Below the pieces are notes generated by a model. It was not told the DNA's origin and ran no database searches. It saw only the letters and a list, made by a program, of their open reading frames with translations. From Armatimonadota bacterium (GTDB lineage Bacteria > Armatimonadota > Armatimonadia > Armatimonadales > Capsulimonadaceae), in the NCBI GenBank assembly GCA_025353925.1, contig JANXNV010000031.1, forward strand, positions 1 through 34,827: a stretch of DNA of 34,827 nt. The letters are read 5' to 3'. Of the stretch, positions 9,533-18,313 are shown piece after piece (within the stretch, counting starts at the first letter, position 1; every line of letters starts with the position of its first letter). A program made the position numbers and the translations under genes.

Positions 9533-11321
9533 ATCTCGCTTGCACCATGCGCCAGTGCTGGCTGGACGCCCCATTCACCGCTTGCTGCGTCAGCCTCCCT
9601 GCGGCATCCGCGCTCAAAGCCAGCCCGCTGTTTTCATTCACAAAAACAAACTCGCCGTTCTGCGCTGGGATGGCGTGCCAAATCTGATTTGCCCCGTCGT
9701 TAAAGCCGTATTCGATGACCTCCGCTCCCGGGGTCTTCAATGCTGTGGTGACATCGAGAACCTGGCCGGTGGCCCGTCCGGCGATCTTGTAGCGGTCGTT
9801 TCCGAGGCCGAGCAAAGCCCACTGCCGGTTTGCACCGTGGCTGAGCGGCAGGCTGGAGCCGGCATTTGTGAGCTGGTAAAAGCTACGGTAGCCGAATCCT
9901 GACTTGCTGCTGAACACGGCCCCGGCGATGACATACGAAGTCACGCTTTTTGGGGGAAGGGCCACGCTCAGGGTTTTACCTGTGAGCCGAACTGCGGGCA
10001 GCTTTGTCCAATTCTCAGTCGGAGAAGTACGCGTTCCGGCCGCCGTTACTCCGACATGGGCGAACCGCGAGAGATCAAAGCTCGCCTGCCGGGGTGTGTC
10101 GTCGCTGTTAGTGACAATTAGTACGAGCGATTTGGTGTGCGGGTCATAAGCCGTAAGTGTATTCGGGTCATCGTTTGCAATGATCACAGTGCCAGGCCGG
10201 ACAAAACGGCTGTATTGGCCCAGGACGTAGTATTTCCCGTTGACACCGTACGCTGTCGTGGTTTCGTCCTTCTCCGGGTTGGTCAGCAGGCCCCATCCGC
10301 CGCCGTCGACAGCCTGCCAGTAGACCCAGGCGGACGGGTGAAGGCCCTTCACATCGGTTAAAATCTGCCGGGACATTTCCAGGCCGCTGGCATCCCCATC
10401 CCCGTACTCAGACATCCACAGAGCTTTTCCCGCCGCGCTCGCGAGGGTGAAAAGCTGGGTACGGTCTCCTCCGCCGTAGGTATGCACATTGATCTTCGAA
10501 AGCCCCTTTAACGCCGTGGCGTCATAGTGGCCGAATGTAGCAATGGCCGAAACAACCGAAGTCTCATCGGAGGCGGTCGTCGATGTCACGGTGACACCCG
10601 CGCGTCTCAGCGAGGCGGCGGTCTCTTTGACCAGTTGGTTCTGGTGGGGCGGCGTGACGACGCAGCCTTCCTGACCGTTAAATGCGCCCCCATAGGCCCA
10701 GCCGTTGGTCGGCTCATTCAGCGGAACGAGAGACTGGAACGTGATCCCCCACGACGTCTGAAAATGTTTGGCGACTGTCGCCAGATAATCTGCAAACTGC
10801 TTGTCGGCATCCGGGCGCAGGTTGTCGGCTCCGCCATGCCCGCCGGTGACGCTGCCGCTGACGGTCGCCCACCAAGGCGGCGAGTTGGAGAACGCTTCCA
10901 GCTGGTCCGCCCCGTGCTTGATCGCTTCGGTCAAGACCCAGCGCTGGGCGGAGTCGGCAGTCCAGTTCCAAACGCCGGGCGAGGTCTCGTAGCCGGGAAT
11001 GTCGGCGCGAAACGCCATAAACGATTTGTGCGGCGGATCGGGATGCGGGTTTTCACCGCCGCCGATATTGTAACGAACGACATTCAGCCCAAGTCCGTTG
11101 GTTGGGCTAAAAACTTTCTCCATGTAGTCGCTGCGAGCCGGCTCGGGAAACCCGCCGACCACTTTCGCCCACCAGGCCAGAGAGGTTCCCCAGCCTTGCC
11201 ATTTCCCATACTCGATCGTGGGGTCCACGGTGATGGCGGCCCCCGCCTGAGCCCCCGGGGCGGCCAGTAAGTTGAAAAGCATAACCGCGGCGGCTCCGCT
11301 AACTAAAAAACTTAAGTTCAT
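9531..11321 (-). CDS. Secreted GH30-like glycoside hydrolase (endo-beta-1,6-galactanase-like) with C-terminal ricin-type beta-trefoil domain
   Basis: Signal peptide; WQGWGTSLAWWAKVVGGFP, GLNVVRYNIGGGENP, SNSPPWWATVSGSVTGG, PLNEPTNGW; C-terminal ...VLDVTTALKTPGAEVIEYGFNDGANQIWHAIP. Confidence 0.8.
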   Translation of the reverse strand: MNLSFLVSGAAAVMLFNLLAAPGAQAGAAITVDPTIEYGKWQGWGTSLAWWAKVVGGFPEPARSDYMEKVFSPTNGLGLNVVRYNIGGGENPHPDPPHKSFMAFRADIPGYETSPGVWNWTADSAQRWVLTEAIKHGADQLEAFSNSPPWWATVSGSVTGGHGGADNLRPDADKQFADYLATVAKHFQTSWGITFQSLVPLNEPTNGWAYGGAFNGQEGCVVTPPHQNQLVKETAASLRRAGVTVTSTTASDETSVVSAIATFGHYDATALKGLSKINVHTYGGGDRTQLFTLASAAGKALWMSEYGDGDASGLEMSRQILTDVKGLHPSAWVYWQAVDGGGWGLLTNPEKDETTTAYGVNGKYYVLGQYSRFVRPGTVIIANDDPNTLTAYDPHTKSLVLIVTNSDDTPRQASFDLSRFAHVGVTAAGTRTSPTENWTKLPAVRLTGKTLSVALPPKSVTSYVIAGAVFSSKSGFGYRSFYQLTNAGSSLPLSHGANRQWALLGLGNDRYKIAGRATGQVLDVTTALKTPGAEVIEYGFNDGANQIWHAIPAQNGEFVFVNENSGLALSADAAGRLTQQAVNGASSQHWRMVQAR

Positions 11322-11455
11322 GGCGATCTCCTGTGATCCTGCTATGAGCTATCTTCGCCACAGCCTCCTCGGTCTCCTGCGTTCTGCGAAGGAACTCTCG
11401 ACCCTTCGCGATTGTACAAACGGGAAGCAGCCGCAAGAATGGCAGAAAAGAGAAA

Positions 11456-12223
11456 ATGACTATGAAATACCAACGCACTCTGGGCCTTACCGCCGGACTT
11501 CTGGCTCTCGGGATCAGCACCCCGTCCCCCGCCGCTCCGGGGAAGCCGACACCCGTGATTGTAGAATTGTTCACGTCGGAAGGCTGCTCCAGCTGCCCGC
11601 CCGCCGATACGGTGCTGTCCGGTCTGACCCGGCAGCCGATTGCCGGAGTGGAGGTGATTGCCCTCGGCGAACATGTAGACTACTGGAACCACGGCGGCTG
11701 GGCGGATTCGTTTTCGTCCGCGAAGTTTAGCGGGCGTCAGAGCGACTACTCACAGACATTCGGCAAAGACACTGTTTACACGCCGCAGATGATCGTGGAC
11801 GGAAAGACGCAGTTCGTCGGCAGCGATGAAGACCTCGCTCGAAAAGCAATCTCAGCGGCGGCCCACACGCCGAAGGCCAATGTTAATCTCGCGCAGTCCG
11901 GGCCGCAGTCGCTGACCGTCCGCGTGGATCATCTTCCGGTCTCCGTGCAGAATGATCCGGCAGACATTCTTCTCGCCGTGACCGAAGACGGGCTTGCCTC
12001 GTCAGTCGGCGGCGGCGAGAATTCGGGGCGGCATCTGGTGCATAGCGCGGTGGTGCGGAGCCTTCAAGTTTTGGGGAGGACTTCCGGCGGCGTCTTTACC
12101 GCGACTCCTACCGTGACGCGAACCGCAGGCTGGAAGCGCGGGCGCTTGCATGCGATCATATTCGTGCAGGAGCATCGCAGCCGCCGGATCGTCGGCGCGG
12201 CAGAAGTGGGTCTAGCCGGGTAA
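11456..12223 (+). CDS. DUF1223 (thioredoxin-fold-like) secreted protein
   Basis: VIVELFTSEGCSSCPPADTVLSGL, HVDYWNHGGWADSFSS, YTPQMIVDGKTQFVGSD. Confidence 0.85.
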   Translation: MTMKYQRTLGLTAGLLALGISTPSPAAPGKPTPVIVELFTSEGCSSCPPADTVLSGLTRQPIAGVEVIALGEHVDYWNHGGWADSFSSAKFSGRQSDYSQTFGKDTVYTPQMIVDGKTQFVGSDEDLARKAISAAAHTPKANVNLAQSGPQSLTVRVDHLPVSVQNDPADILLAVTEDGLASSVGGGENSGRHLVHSAVVRSLQVLGRTSGGVFTATPTVTRTAGWKRGRLHAIIFVQEHRSRRIVGAAEVGLAG

Positions 12224-12370
12224 CACGCCTCAACAGGTTTATTATTCGGTCCCCGACCGATATTTGTTTCGCGCTGCCCTTTCTTATGGGTAGGAATAAA
12301 TGCGCACTGCGGGCAAACATACCGGCAATAATACACCTGCAGGAAGCAGGCCAAGAAGAGGAGAAATCGG

Positions 12371-12577
12371 ATGAAATTACGCGGACTTGCGGCGGCGATC
12401 GCCCTCCTGACACTCGCCTCGGGCACGACTGCCTTTGCGGCCAGCCCGATGATGCATCATAAGATGATGCACGGCAAAATGATGCATGGCAAAATGATGC
12501 ACCATCGCATGATGCACCATCGCATGATGCACCGCCATATGATGATGCATCACAAAATGATGATGCACAAAATGTAA
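12371..12577 (+). CDS. Small secreted Met/His-rich pentapeptide-repeat protein, putative metal binder
   Basis: Signal peptide MKLRGLAAAIALLTLASGTTAFAA followed by (MMH[HG][KR])n; RBS GAGGAG upstream and terminator downstream. Confidence 0.75.
   Translation: MKLRGLAAAIALLTLASGTTAFAASPMMHHKMMHGKMMHGKMMHHRMMHHRMMHRHMMMHHKMMMHKM
12450..12577 (+). repeat. 15-bp tandem coding repeat (ATGATGCA...)
   Basis: Repeated atgatgcaccatcgc / atgatgcacggcaaa units. Confidence 0.85.
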
Positions 12578-12590
12578 ACAGCTCGGCAAA

Positions 12591-12637
12591 CGGCAGTCGG
12601 GCAGCCGCAGAGGCTACGCCCGGCTGCCGTTTTTTTG
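12591..12637 (+). terminator. Intrinsic terminator after the Met/His peptide gene
   Basis: CGGCAGTCGGGC...GCCCGGCTGCCG followed by TTTTTTT. Confidence 0.85.
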
Positions 12638-12679
12638 ACTTGATTTCTTCGGATTTTTCGTGACACGAGGCTTCGAATT

Positions 12680-13495
12680 ATGGCAACACTGACACTCAAC
12701 GCACCCGCAGCGACGCAGACGGTTGCTCGTAAGCATCACTGGCTGGTGCGGGTCACGCACTGGCTGAATGTTCCGATCCTGCTGGGGCTGACCCTCAGCG
12801 GCCTTTCCATCTACTGGGCCGCTCCGGTGTATACCCATGCGGCGGATGCCAACGGCAACGTCGACTACCTCAATGACATTGGCCTCTGGGTCGCACGTCA
12901 TGAACCCTGGCGGCACTCCTATGGTGCCCCGGAGACCTGGCTGCCGGGGACACATTACAACGCCCGCTGGGTCTATGACCATTTCAGCCTCGGTACGGGC
13001 ATGCTCTCAACCGCGCTGAACCTGCACTGGCTCTTTGCCTACCTATTTCTTGCGAACGGGCTGCTTTATTTGATCGGTCTGGGAGTCGGCGGGGGATACA
13101 AGGCCCTGCTGCCGCGCCGTGACGATCTCAAAGATGCGTTTATCATGCAGCGGTATTACTTAGGTATGCCGTTTGCGAAGCTCCTGCGCAAGCCCTGGAA
13201 CCACCCAAAGATCACTACCAAATACAACGCTTTGCAGCGGCTGGCGTATTTCGCGATGCCGGTCGCCGGAACCGTCGCCGTGCTGACAGGCTGGGCGATC
13301 CACAAACCGGCCCAGCTCGGCTGGCTGCAAGCCCTCTTCGGCGGCTACGATTACGCCCGCCTCTGGCATTTCGGTTTGCTTTGGCTCTTCGCGTTGTTTG
13401 TTGTCCCGCACGTCATCCTGGTCCTGGCCGACGGCTGGGACACCATGCGCTCTATGGTCGCGGGGTGGACGGAGCGGGGGGCGTCGGACTTGTGA
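12680..13495 (+). CDS. Cytochrome b561 / Ni-Fe hydrogenase b-type cytochrome-like membrane protein
   Basis: HHWLVRVTHWLNVPILLGLTLSGLSIYW..., several TM segments with conserved His, RLWHFGLLWLFALFVVPHVILVLADGWDT. Confidence 0.8.
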   Translation: MATLTLNAPAATQTVARKHHWLVRVTHWLNVPILLGLTLSGLSIYWAAPVYTHAADANGNVDYLNDIGLWVARHEPWRHSYGAPETWLPGTHYNARWVYDHFSLGTGMLSTALNLHWLFAYLFLANGLLYLIGLGVGGGYKALLPRRDDLKDAFIMQRYYLGMPFAKLLRKPWNHPKITTKYNALQRLAYFAMPVAGTVAVLTGWAIHKPAQLGWLQALFGGYDYARLWHFGLLWLFALFVVPHVILVLADGWDTMRSMVAGWTERGASDL

Positions 13496-14147
13496 CGCTG
13501 CTAACTTTGACCCATTTGCCTCCCGAGAGCCGAAAACGAAAACTCTCCGTGTTATTATTGTTCAAGTCCACCGATAGATTATTTTTCTCTAGTGAGCCGG
13601 CCACAGTAGCAGCGATTATGAAGATTTCTTTTGCGTCATTATCAGTGATTAATATTGCATCAACCCAGCCAACTTCAGGTTTGTTCGCTGGCGCATCAGG
13701 TGTGATGATGTTTGCAGAGGTCATCCCAGATTCTTTGTAGACAACACACAATTTGCCTTTGCTTATCGTTGCATCCAGGACTTTCATCGGCAAGCCTGCT
13801 AGGGCTGAAGAATCACTGTAGTGGTTGCTCCGTCGCGACCAGAGTAATTTTTCTTTCAGTCCGCTTCGCAACTGAAACGTATACAGGCAGACATGATCTG
13901 GAATGCCAAAATGGACACTAGGGCCTAATGTTTTTAGCTCCGGCGGAATGGCATAGGGTACTTCTTCTTCTAAAACGATAAGATTCTGCTTTTGCGGAAG
14001 AGCTTTTTGAAATACTACTTTTTTTGGGCTTACCTGTGAAGATGCCGCACTTGAAGCAAGCAAAAAGCAAATACTTGGCACAAATACTAAGGGTAATTTT
14101 ATTTTAATGACCTTTTTGCCCCGCAAGTGAGTGACTTGCGGGGTCAA
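13452..14147 (-). CDS. Hypothetical secreted protein, locally AT-rich
   Basis: ORF of about 230 aa with signal-peptide-like N-terminus (IKLPLVFVPSICFLLASSAASSQ); exact start uncertain; 3' end overlaps the cytochrome b gene. Confidence 0.55.
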   Translation of the reverse strand: MTPQVTHLRGKKVIKIKLPLVFVPSICFLLASSAASSQVSPKKVVFQKALPQKQNLIVLEEEVPYAIPPELKTLGPSVHFGIPDHVCLYTFQLRSGLKEKLLWSRRSNHYSDSSALAGLPMKVLDATISKGKLCVVYKESGMTSANIITPDAPANKPEVGWVDAILITDNDAKEIFIIAATVAGSLEKNNLSVDLNNNNTESFRFRLSGGKWVKVSSVTSPTPPAPSTPRP

Positions 14148-14174
14148 GCAACATGGGAATAAATTCCGAGGAAT

Positions 14175-16250
14175 CTAAGGGTGAAGTGGAAAAAACTGAA
14201 CTTCCTTGATATTCTTTGTTTCATCCGTATCGAGATACTGAAACTGACCGCTGGTGAGAAGGGTGCTTCCGACAGGTACCGAAGGAACAGTTACAAGAAG
14301 AGCAGAGACGGAAGCCGTCGTATTTCGAGTGTAGCAAAGGGGATAACAGAGGCTCTTTGAATCATCGACACTACCGTCGCTCTTGACGACAGAATTATCC
14401 TGCCACTGCGGGGCATTGCAGCTGGTTCCATCCAGGTCATTTTTTACGATATGCGAACCTGCTCCGCTAAACGAAAGCTGTTTTAGTTTCAAGTCCACCA
14501 CGACGACCTTGACTGTGCTACCTTGGTCAGCCGCCGCAGTACCCGAAGTGGCGATGACGGCTTTAATCCCCGTCTCGCCCTGATCTTGCAGGCCGGTGAC
14601 GTTTGCGCCGACTTCCACCAGCATAGGCTTGTAGGCACCTGCGTTGACAACGGAGTTGCCGCGCAGCGTTACCGTTTTGCAGTTGGAAAGAGAAACCGGG
14701 GATTTTTTGTCCATCATCGCCGGCCACGGAGCGGCTCCGGTGAGGGTGTTGCCGGAGAGGGTGACGCCCTCGGCCCATTCGATCTGCAAATCGCCCTGGA
14801 GATTAGAAGAGAAGTGGTTGTCTTTGATGACGATGTTTTTGTTCCCCATCGCCCCGTCCCCGTGGATCAAAATCGCGGCACCGCCGTAAGTCGCGCCGCC
14901 GTTTCCGCGCAGGGTGTTTCCGGCAAGGGTGACGTTCTGGACGTAGTCCGCTTCATTCCAGTAGTACTCGGGGCCCAAGCTGATCGCCGCCATGCCGCAG
15001 TCTTCAATAACGTTGTTTTGTACCACAGCGTGGTCGCACTTCAATAATATGCCTCGGGAGCGCGTATTGCCCAGGCGGCAGCCGATGATCTTTGTGCCTG
15101 CGCCGTCCGCTTGCGGATTGCTGAGCTTTGCGCCGATGGGCACTCCCAAGTCTTTGTCCAGCGTGACTGTGCTCGTTTGATCGCCGTTGTCCTTCAAAGC
15201 AGTGACGACCGCTTCCCCGAAAAAGCCTTTGGTGTCTGAGAGTCGAGCCGGTTCACCGACTTTCAGGTTCGCTGAGCCATTTTTGACGATCAGTACGGCT
15301 CCATTGACGCTTTGTATCGTTTGGAACGACCCGTGAACGGCGAGGCAGTCATCGAGCAAAATTCCCTGAAAGACACAGTTTTCGATGTCCGGGCCGGGGT
15401 TTGCGCCGGTGGAGTGCAGGCCGTCGGCGGCATTGGTGACCAGCGGGTTTTCCGTCGCACCCCCAGGTCGCGGGCCTAATGCCCAGATGTCATGCAGAAA
15501 ATGGTTGCCGCCGCCACCGTCTTCGCGGATATTGGAGAAACCGTTCCGCATCATAGTGACGTCTTGAATCGTGCAGTCTCGGCAATTGTCTAGGGAGACT
15601 TTGAACGGGGCATCGCCGTACCGGCCCACCAGCCAGTCCCCTGGCCCAAAGTGCAGCGTTTTCTGATTAAAGCTCAGACGATAGCTGCCATCCCCCAAAT
15701 CTTCCAGCGGCAGATCATAAAAGTCCCCGTTGCCGATTTTGAGTCGGCGGGTGCGGGAGTCCACGACGTTTGCGGCACCGGGAAACTTTTTCGTGCCGAC
15801 CGGGAGGGCCGGATAGCTGGCATCGGGCTTCCAGTCGCAGGTCGCGCTGCCATTCGGGCTTATACCGACAGCGACGACGCGGCCTTGGTACGAAGTGATC
15901 TTATTCTGGGAGAGTGTTCCTCCCAGTACCATCACCTGCGAACAGCGATCCAGCTCAAATAAGTTGTGTCCCCAGGTTAGGTCCGTTAAGATCAGGGTCG
16001 CTCCGTAGAGGCTGATGGTCGCACCGCTCCAGCCTTTCAAGTTGAATTGCGAGTGACCGACATTCGGCAGGAGGTAGACGCCGGGTTTGATCACGATCCG
16101 CCGCGCCCCGCCAACATAAGCCGCCTGAACTGCCGATGCCAGCCGTTCCGGTGTTTTTGGATTGCCGACAGTGACCGCGGGAGTAGCGGCGAAGGCGATT
16201 TGTGTGAGCAGCAGAAGCGGCAGAAAACAAAAACTCCGGGATATTCTCAT
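14175..16250 (-). CDS. Secreted right-handed parallel beta-helix repeat protein (pectate-lyase-like fold)
   Basis: Signal peptide; HAVVQNNVIEDCGMAAISLGPEYYWNEADYVQNVTLAGNTLRGNG, NIVIKDNHFSSN. Confidence 0.8.
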   Translation of the reverse strand: MRISRSFCFLPLLLLTQIAFAATPAVTVGNPKTPERLASAVQAAYVGGARRIVIKPGVYLLPNVGHSQFNLKGWSGATISLYGATLILTDLTWGHNLFELDRCSQVMVLGGTLSQNKITSYQGRVVAVGISPNGSATCDWKPDASYPALPVGTKKFPGAANVVDSRTRRLKIGNGDFYDLPLEDLGDGSYRLSFNQKTLHFGPGDWLVGRYGDAPFKVSLDNCRDCTIQDVTMMRNGFSNIREDGGGGNHFLHDIWALGPRPGGATENPLVTNAADGLHSTGANPGPDIENCVFQGILLDDCLAVHGSFQTIQSVNGAVLIVKNGSANLKVGEPARLSDTKGFFGEAVVTALKDNGDQTSTVTLDKDLGVPIGAKLSNPQADGAGTKIIGCRLGNTRSRGILLKCDHAVVQNNVIEDCGMAAISLGPEYYWNEADYVQNVTLAGNTLRGNGGATYGGAAILIHGDGAMGNKNIVIKDNHFSSNLQGDLQIEWAEGVTLSGNTLTGAAPWPAMMDKKSPVSLSNCKTVTLRGNSVVNAGAYKPMLVEVGANVTGLQDQGETGIKAVIATSGTAAADQGSTVKVVVVDLKLKQLSFSGAGSHIVKNDLDGTSCNAPQWQDNSVVKSDGSVDDSKSLCYPLCYTRNTTASVSALLVTVPSVPVGSTLLTSGQFQYLDTDETKNIKEVQFFPLHP

Positions 16251-16271
16251 AGCCTGAGTATACTCGGAAAA

Positions 16272-16312
16272 TATTTATCTCTCTTGCATATTTTGTCAAA
16301 TTGTGCTATGAT
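16272..16312. promoter_or_regulatory. Overlapping divergent sigma70-type promoters
   Basis: Plus: TTGCAT (16284-16289) - 17 bp - TATGAT (16307-16312). Minus: TTGACA (16294-16299) - 16 bp - TAAATA (16272-16277). Confidence 0.5.
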
Positions 16313-16409
16313 TGGGGAACTTCACTTGTCAGGTAGTAACTGACCGGTCCTTCTGCATCCTCACGGTCAGCCTATAAGCTACTTTCACGCTTTCGAAAGG
16401 AACAGGACA

Positions 16410-17015
16410 ATGAAATCTCTCCCACTCTTCTCTGTGGCCGGTTTGATTTTGGGCAGTGTCGCCACTGCTGCCGCCCAAGTGCCAGGTTTTACCCTAGACG
16501 CTGTGACATTTGACGAAAACGGCAAAGGGACCTACCAGCAGAACAACAATCCATCGGCTTCTCTCTCTTTCGCGATCGGACCCAGCGGAGTTCTGACATA
16601 CTCACTGCCGTTTGCCGTGACCCCGGGCGACGTTCTCATCAACGACAGCCCGGCGGGGGTGGCATCCGACATCGGTGACATTCTGCGCTTCACGGCGAAT
16701 AACACGGTCGAGTTCTACTCAGCCAGCGGTCCTAACGACCCAGCGGATGCACTTGCTGATAAGGCACCCTTTCCGACCCGGAACTCGTTTTCTGCGAATG
16801 CCTTTACAATCAATGAAGTCGGTTCCGAAGGCAGCAACGGGGTATTTTACATTCCGGCTGCCGGCCAGCCGGGTTATAACTCCAAAGTGACGGTAACGAC
16901 TTACGGAGTCATCAGCGATGCGCCGATTCCCGAAGCGGCTTCCAGCGTCTCGCTCGGTTTGCTGCTGATGCTAGGTGGCCTTGTGGTGGTCGCGCGTCGG
17001 CGCAAAGCCGCGTAA
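16410..17015 (+). CDS. PEP-CTERM-like sorting domain secreted protein
   Basis: Signal peptide and C-terminus IPEAASSVSLGLLLMLGGLVVVARRRKAA. Confidence 0.8.
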   Translation: MKSLPLFSVAGLILGSVATAAAQVPGFTLDAVTFDENGKGTYQQNNNPSASLSFAIGPSGVLTYSLPFAVTPGDVLINDSPAGVASDIGDILRFTANNTVEFYSASGPNDPADALADKAPFPTRNSFSANAFTINEVGSEGSNGVFYIPAAGQPGYNSKVTVTTYGVISDAPIPEAASSVSLGLLLMLGGLVVVARRRKAA

Positions 17016-17039
17016 CAGTTCCAGAAATCTCTCTGACAG

Positions 17040-17076
17040 CACCTGCTTTCTGCGGAAAGCGGGTGTTATTTTTTGT
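17040..17076 (+). terminator. Intrinsic terminator of the second PEP-CTERM-like gene
   Basis: CACCTGCTTTC-TGCG-GAAAGCGGGTG followed by TTATTTTTTG. Confidence 0.8.
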
Positions 17077-17123
17077 GTCACGGGGAACACTGTGAATGGT
17101 ATTTGCAAAAGGAGAAATCACAT

Positions 17124-17993
17124 ATGATGGCAGCTAACCCTGATGCCGCGCAGTCCGGCTCGTTTAATTTGGGCGGTGATCTTCCCGTCCATCGACTCGG
17201 ATTTGGTGCGATGCGTATCACCGGGCAAGGGATCTGGGGCGACCCAAAAGACCCCGCCGAAGCGAAGCGCGTTTTGCAGCGTTTGCCGGATCTCGGTGTC
17301 AACTTCATCGACACCGCCGACTCGTATGGCCCGGAGATCTCGGAGCTTTTAATCGCCGAGGCACTCTTTCCCTATCCCGCCGGGATGGTGATCGCGACTA
17401 AGGGCGGCCTGACCCGCCAGGGGCCGGACCAGTGGCTGCCGGTTGGGCGGCCCGAGTATCTGCGTCAGTGCCTCGAGCTGAGCCTGCGCCGCCTCAAGAC
17501 GGACACGATTGATCTGTACCAACTGCACCGCTTCGATCCGCAGGTTCCCGCCGAAGACACCCTCGGAGCACTCAAAGATCTGCAGCAGCAAGGCAAGATT
17601 AAGCACATCGGCCTTTCGGAAGTCTCGGTGGAAGAACTGGAGCATGCCCAGACCATTGTAGATATTGTGTCGGTGCAGAACCTATACAACCTGTCCGAAC
17701 GCAAGTCCGAAGTCCTTTTGGATTACTGCACGGAGAAGAGCATCGGTTTCATTCCGTGGTTCCCGGTGGCGGGCGGCGACCTCGTCAAGCCCGGCGGGGT
17801 GCTGGACACGGCGGCGAAGGAGCACGGGGCAACAGTCGCGCAGCTTGCCCTGGCATGGCTCCTGAAACGTTCCCCGGTTATGCTGCCGATCCCCGGGACT
17901 TCGTCGGTCGCCCACCTGGAAGAGAATGTCGCATCGGCTTCCGTGACGCTGACGGATGAAGAGTTCGAGGCACTGAGTGCGCTTGGTAAGTAG
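17124..17993 (+). CDS. Aldo/keto reductase
   Basis: [58 protein letters not shown] aggaga before ATG. Confidence 0.93.
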   Translation: MMAANPDAAQSGSFNLGGDLPVHRLGFGAMRITGQGIWGDPKDPAEAKRVLQRLPDLGVNFIDTADSYGPEISELLIAEALFPYPAGMVIATKGGLTRQGPDQWLPVGRPEYLRQCLELSLRRLKTDTIDLYQLHRFDPQVPAEDTLGALKDLQQQGKIKHIGLSEVSVEELEHAQTIVDIVSVQNLYNLSERKSEVLLDYCTEKSIGFIPWFPVAGGDLVKPGGVLDTAAKEHGATVAQLALAWLLKRSPVMLPIPGTSSVAHLEENVASASVTLTDEEFEALSALGK

Positions 17994-18025
17994 CGGCCAG
18001 AGTGCGCTTGGTAAGTAGCGGCCAG
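17976..18025 (+). repeat. Perfect 25-bp tandem duplication spanning the aldo/keto reductase stop codon
   Basis: agtgcgcttggtaagtagcggccag x2, then agtgcg. Confidence 0.97.
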
Positions 18026-18044
18026 AGTGCGTTGACAAGGAAAC

Positions 18045-18074
18045 AAAAGCTCCCGGTGAGGACCGGGAGCTTTT
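18045..18074 (+). terminator. Intrinsic terminator after aldo/keto reductase
   Basis: AAAAGCTCCCGG-TGAGGA-CCGGGAGCTTTT. Confidence 0.88.
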
Positions 18075-18313
18075 GGCTTTGCACCCTAACCCTTCAACAT
18101 TAACCCCCAGTTACAAAATCGCCAAAAATCACCTGAAACAAAAGGTCGTGCGGACACTCTGCTACACTGAGCCGTAGAAGAATAAGCAATGGAACTTGTT
18201 TGGCGGCGAAAGAGTCGTTCAAGAAGAGGCGACGAGGGCCGCAGCCGGTGGAACATTCCAGGCGTGCTTTGTGTTGAATAAGTGAGAGTGTATTGAATTT
18301 AGAAACGACCATC

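Noticed and set aside
9531-11321. Long antisense ORFs such as 10527-11270 (+)
   Set aside because: Opposite strand carries a coherent GH30-like protein with signal peptide and lectin domain.
12266-12293. Possible SigB-like promoter GTTTCG-N16-GGGTAG upstream of the Met/His peptide gene
   Set aside because: Spacer longer than usual and both boxes imperfect; not strong enough to report.
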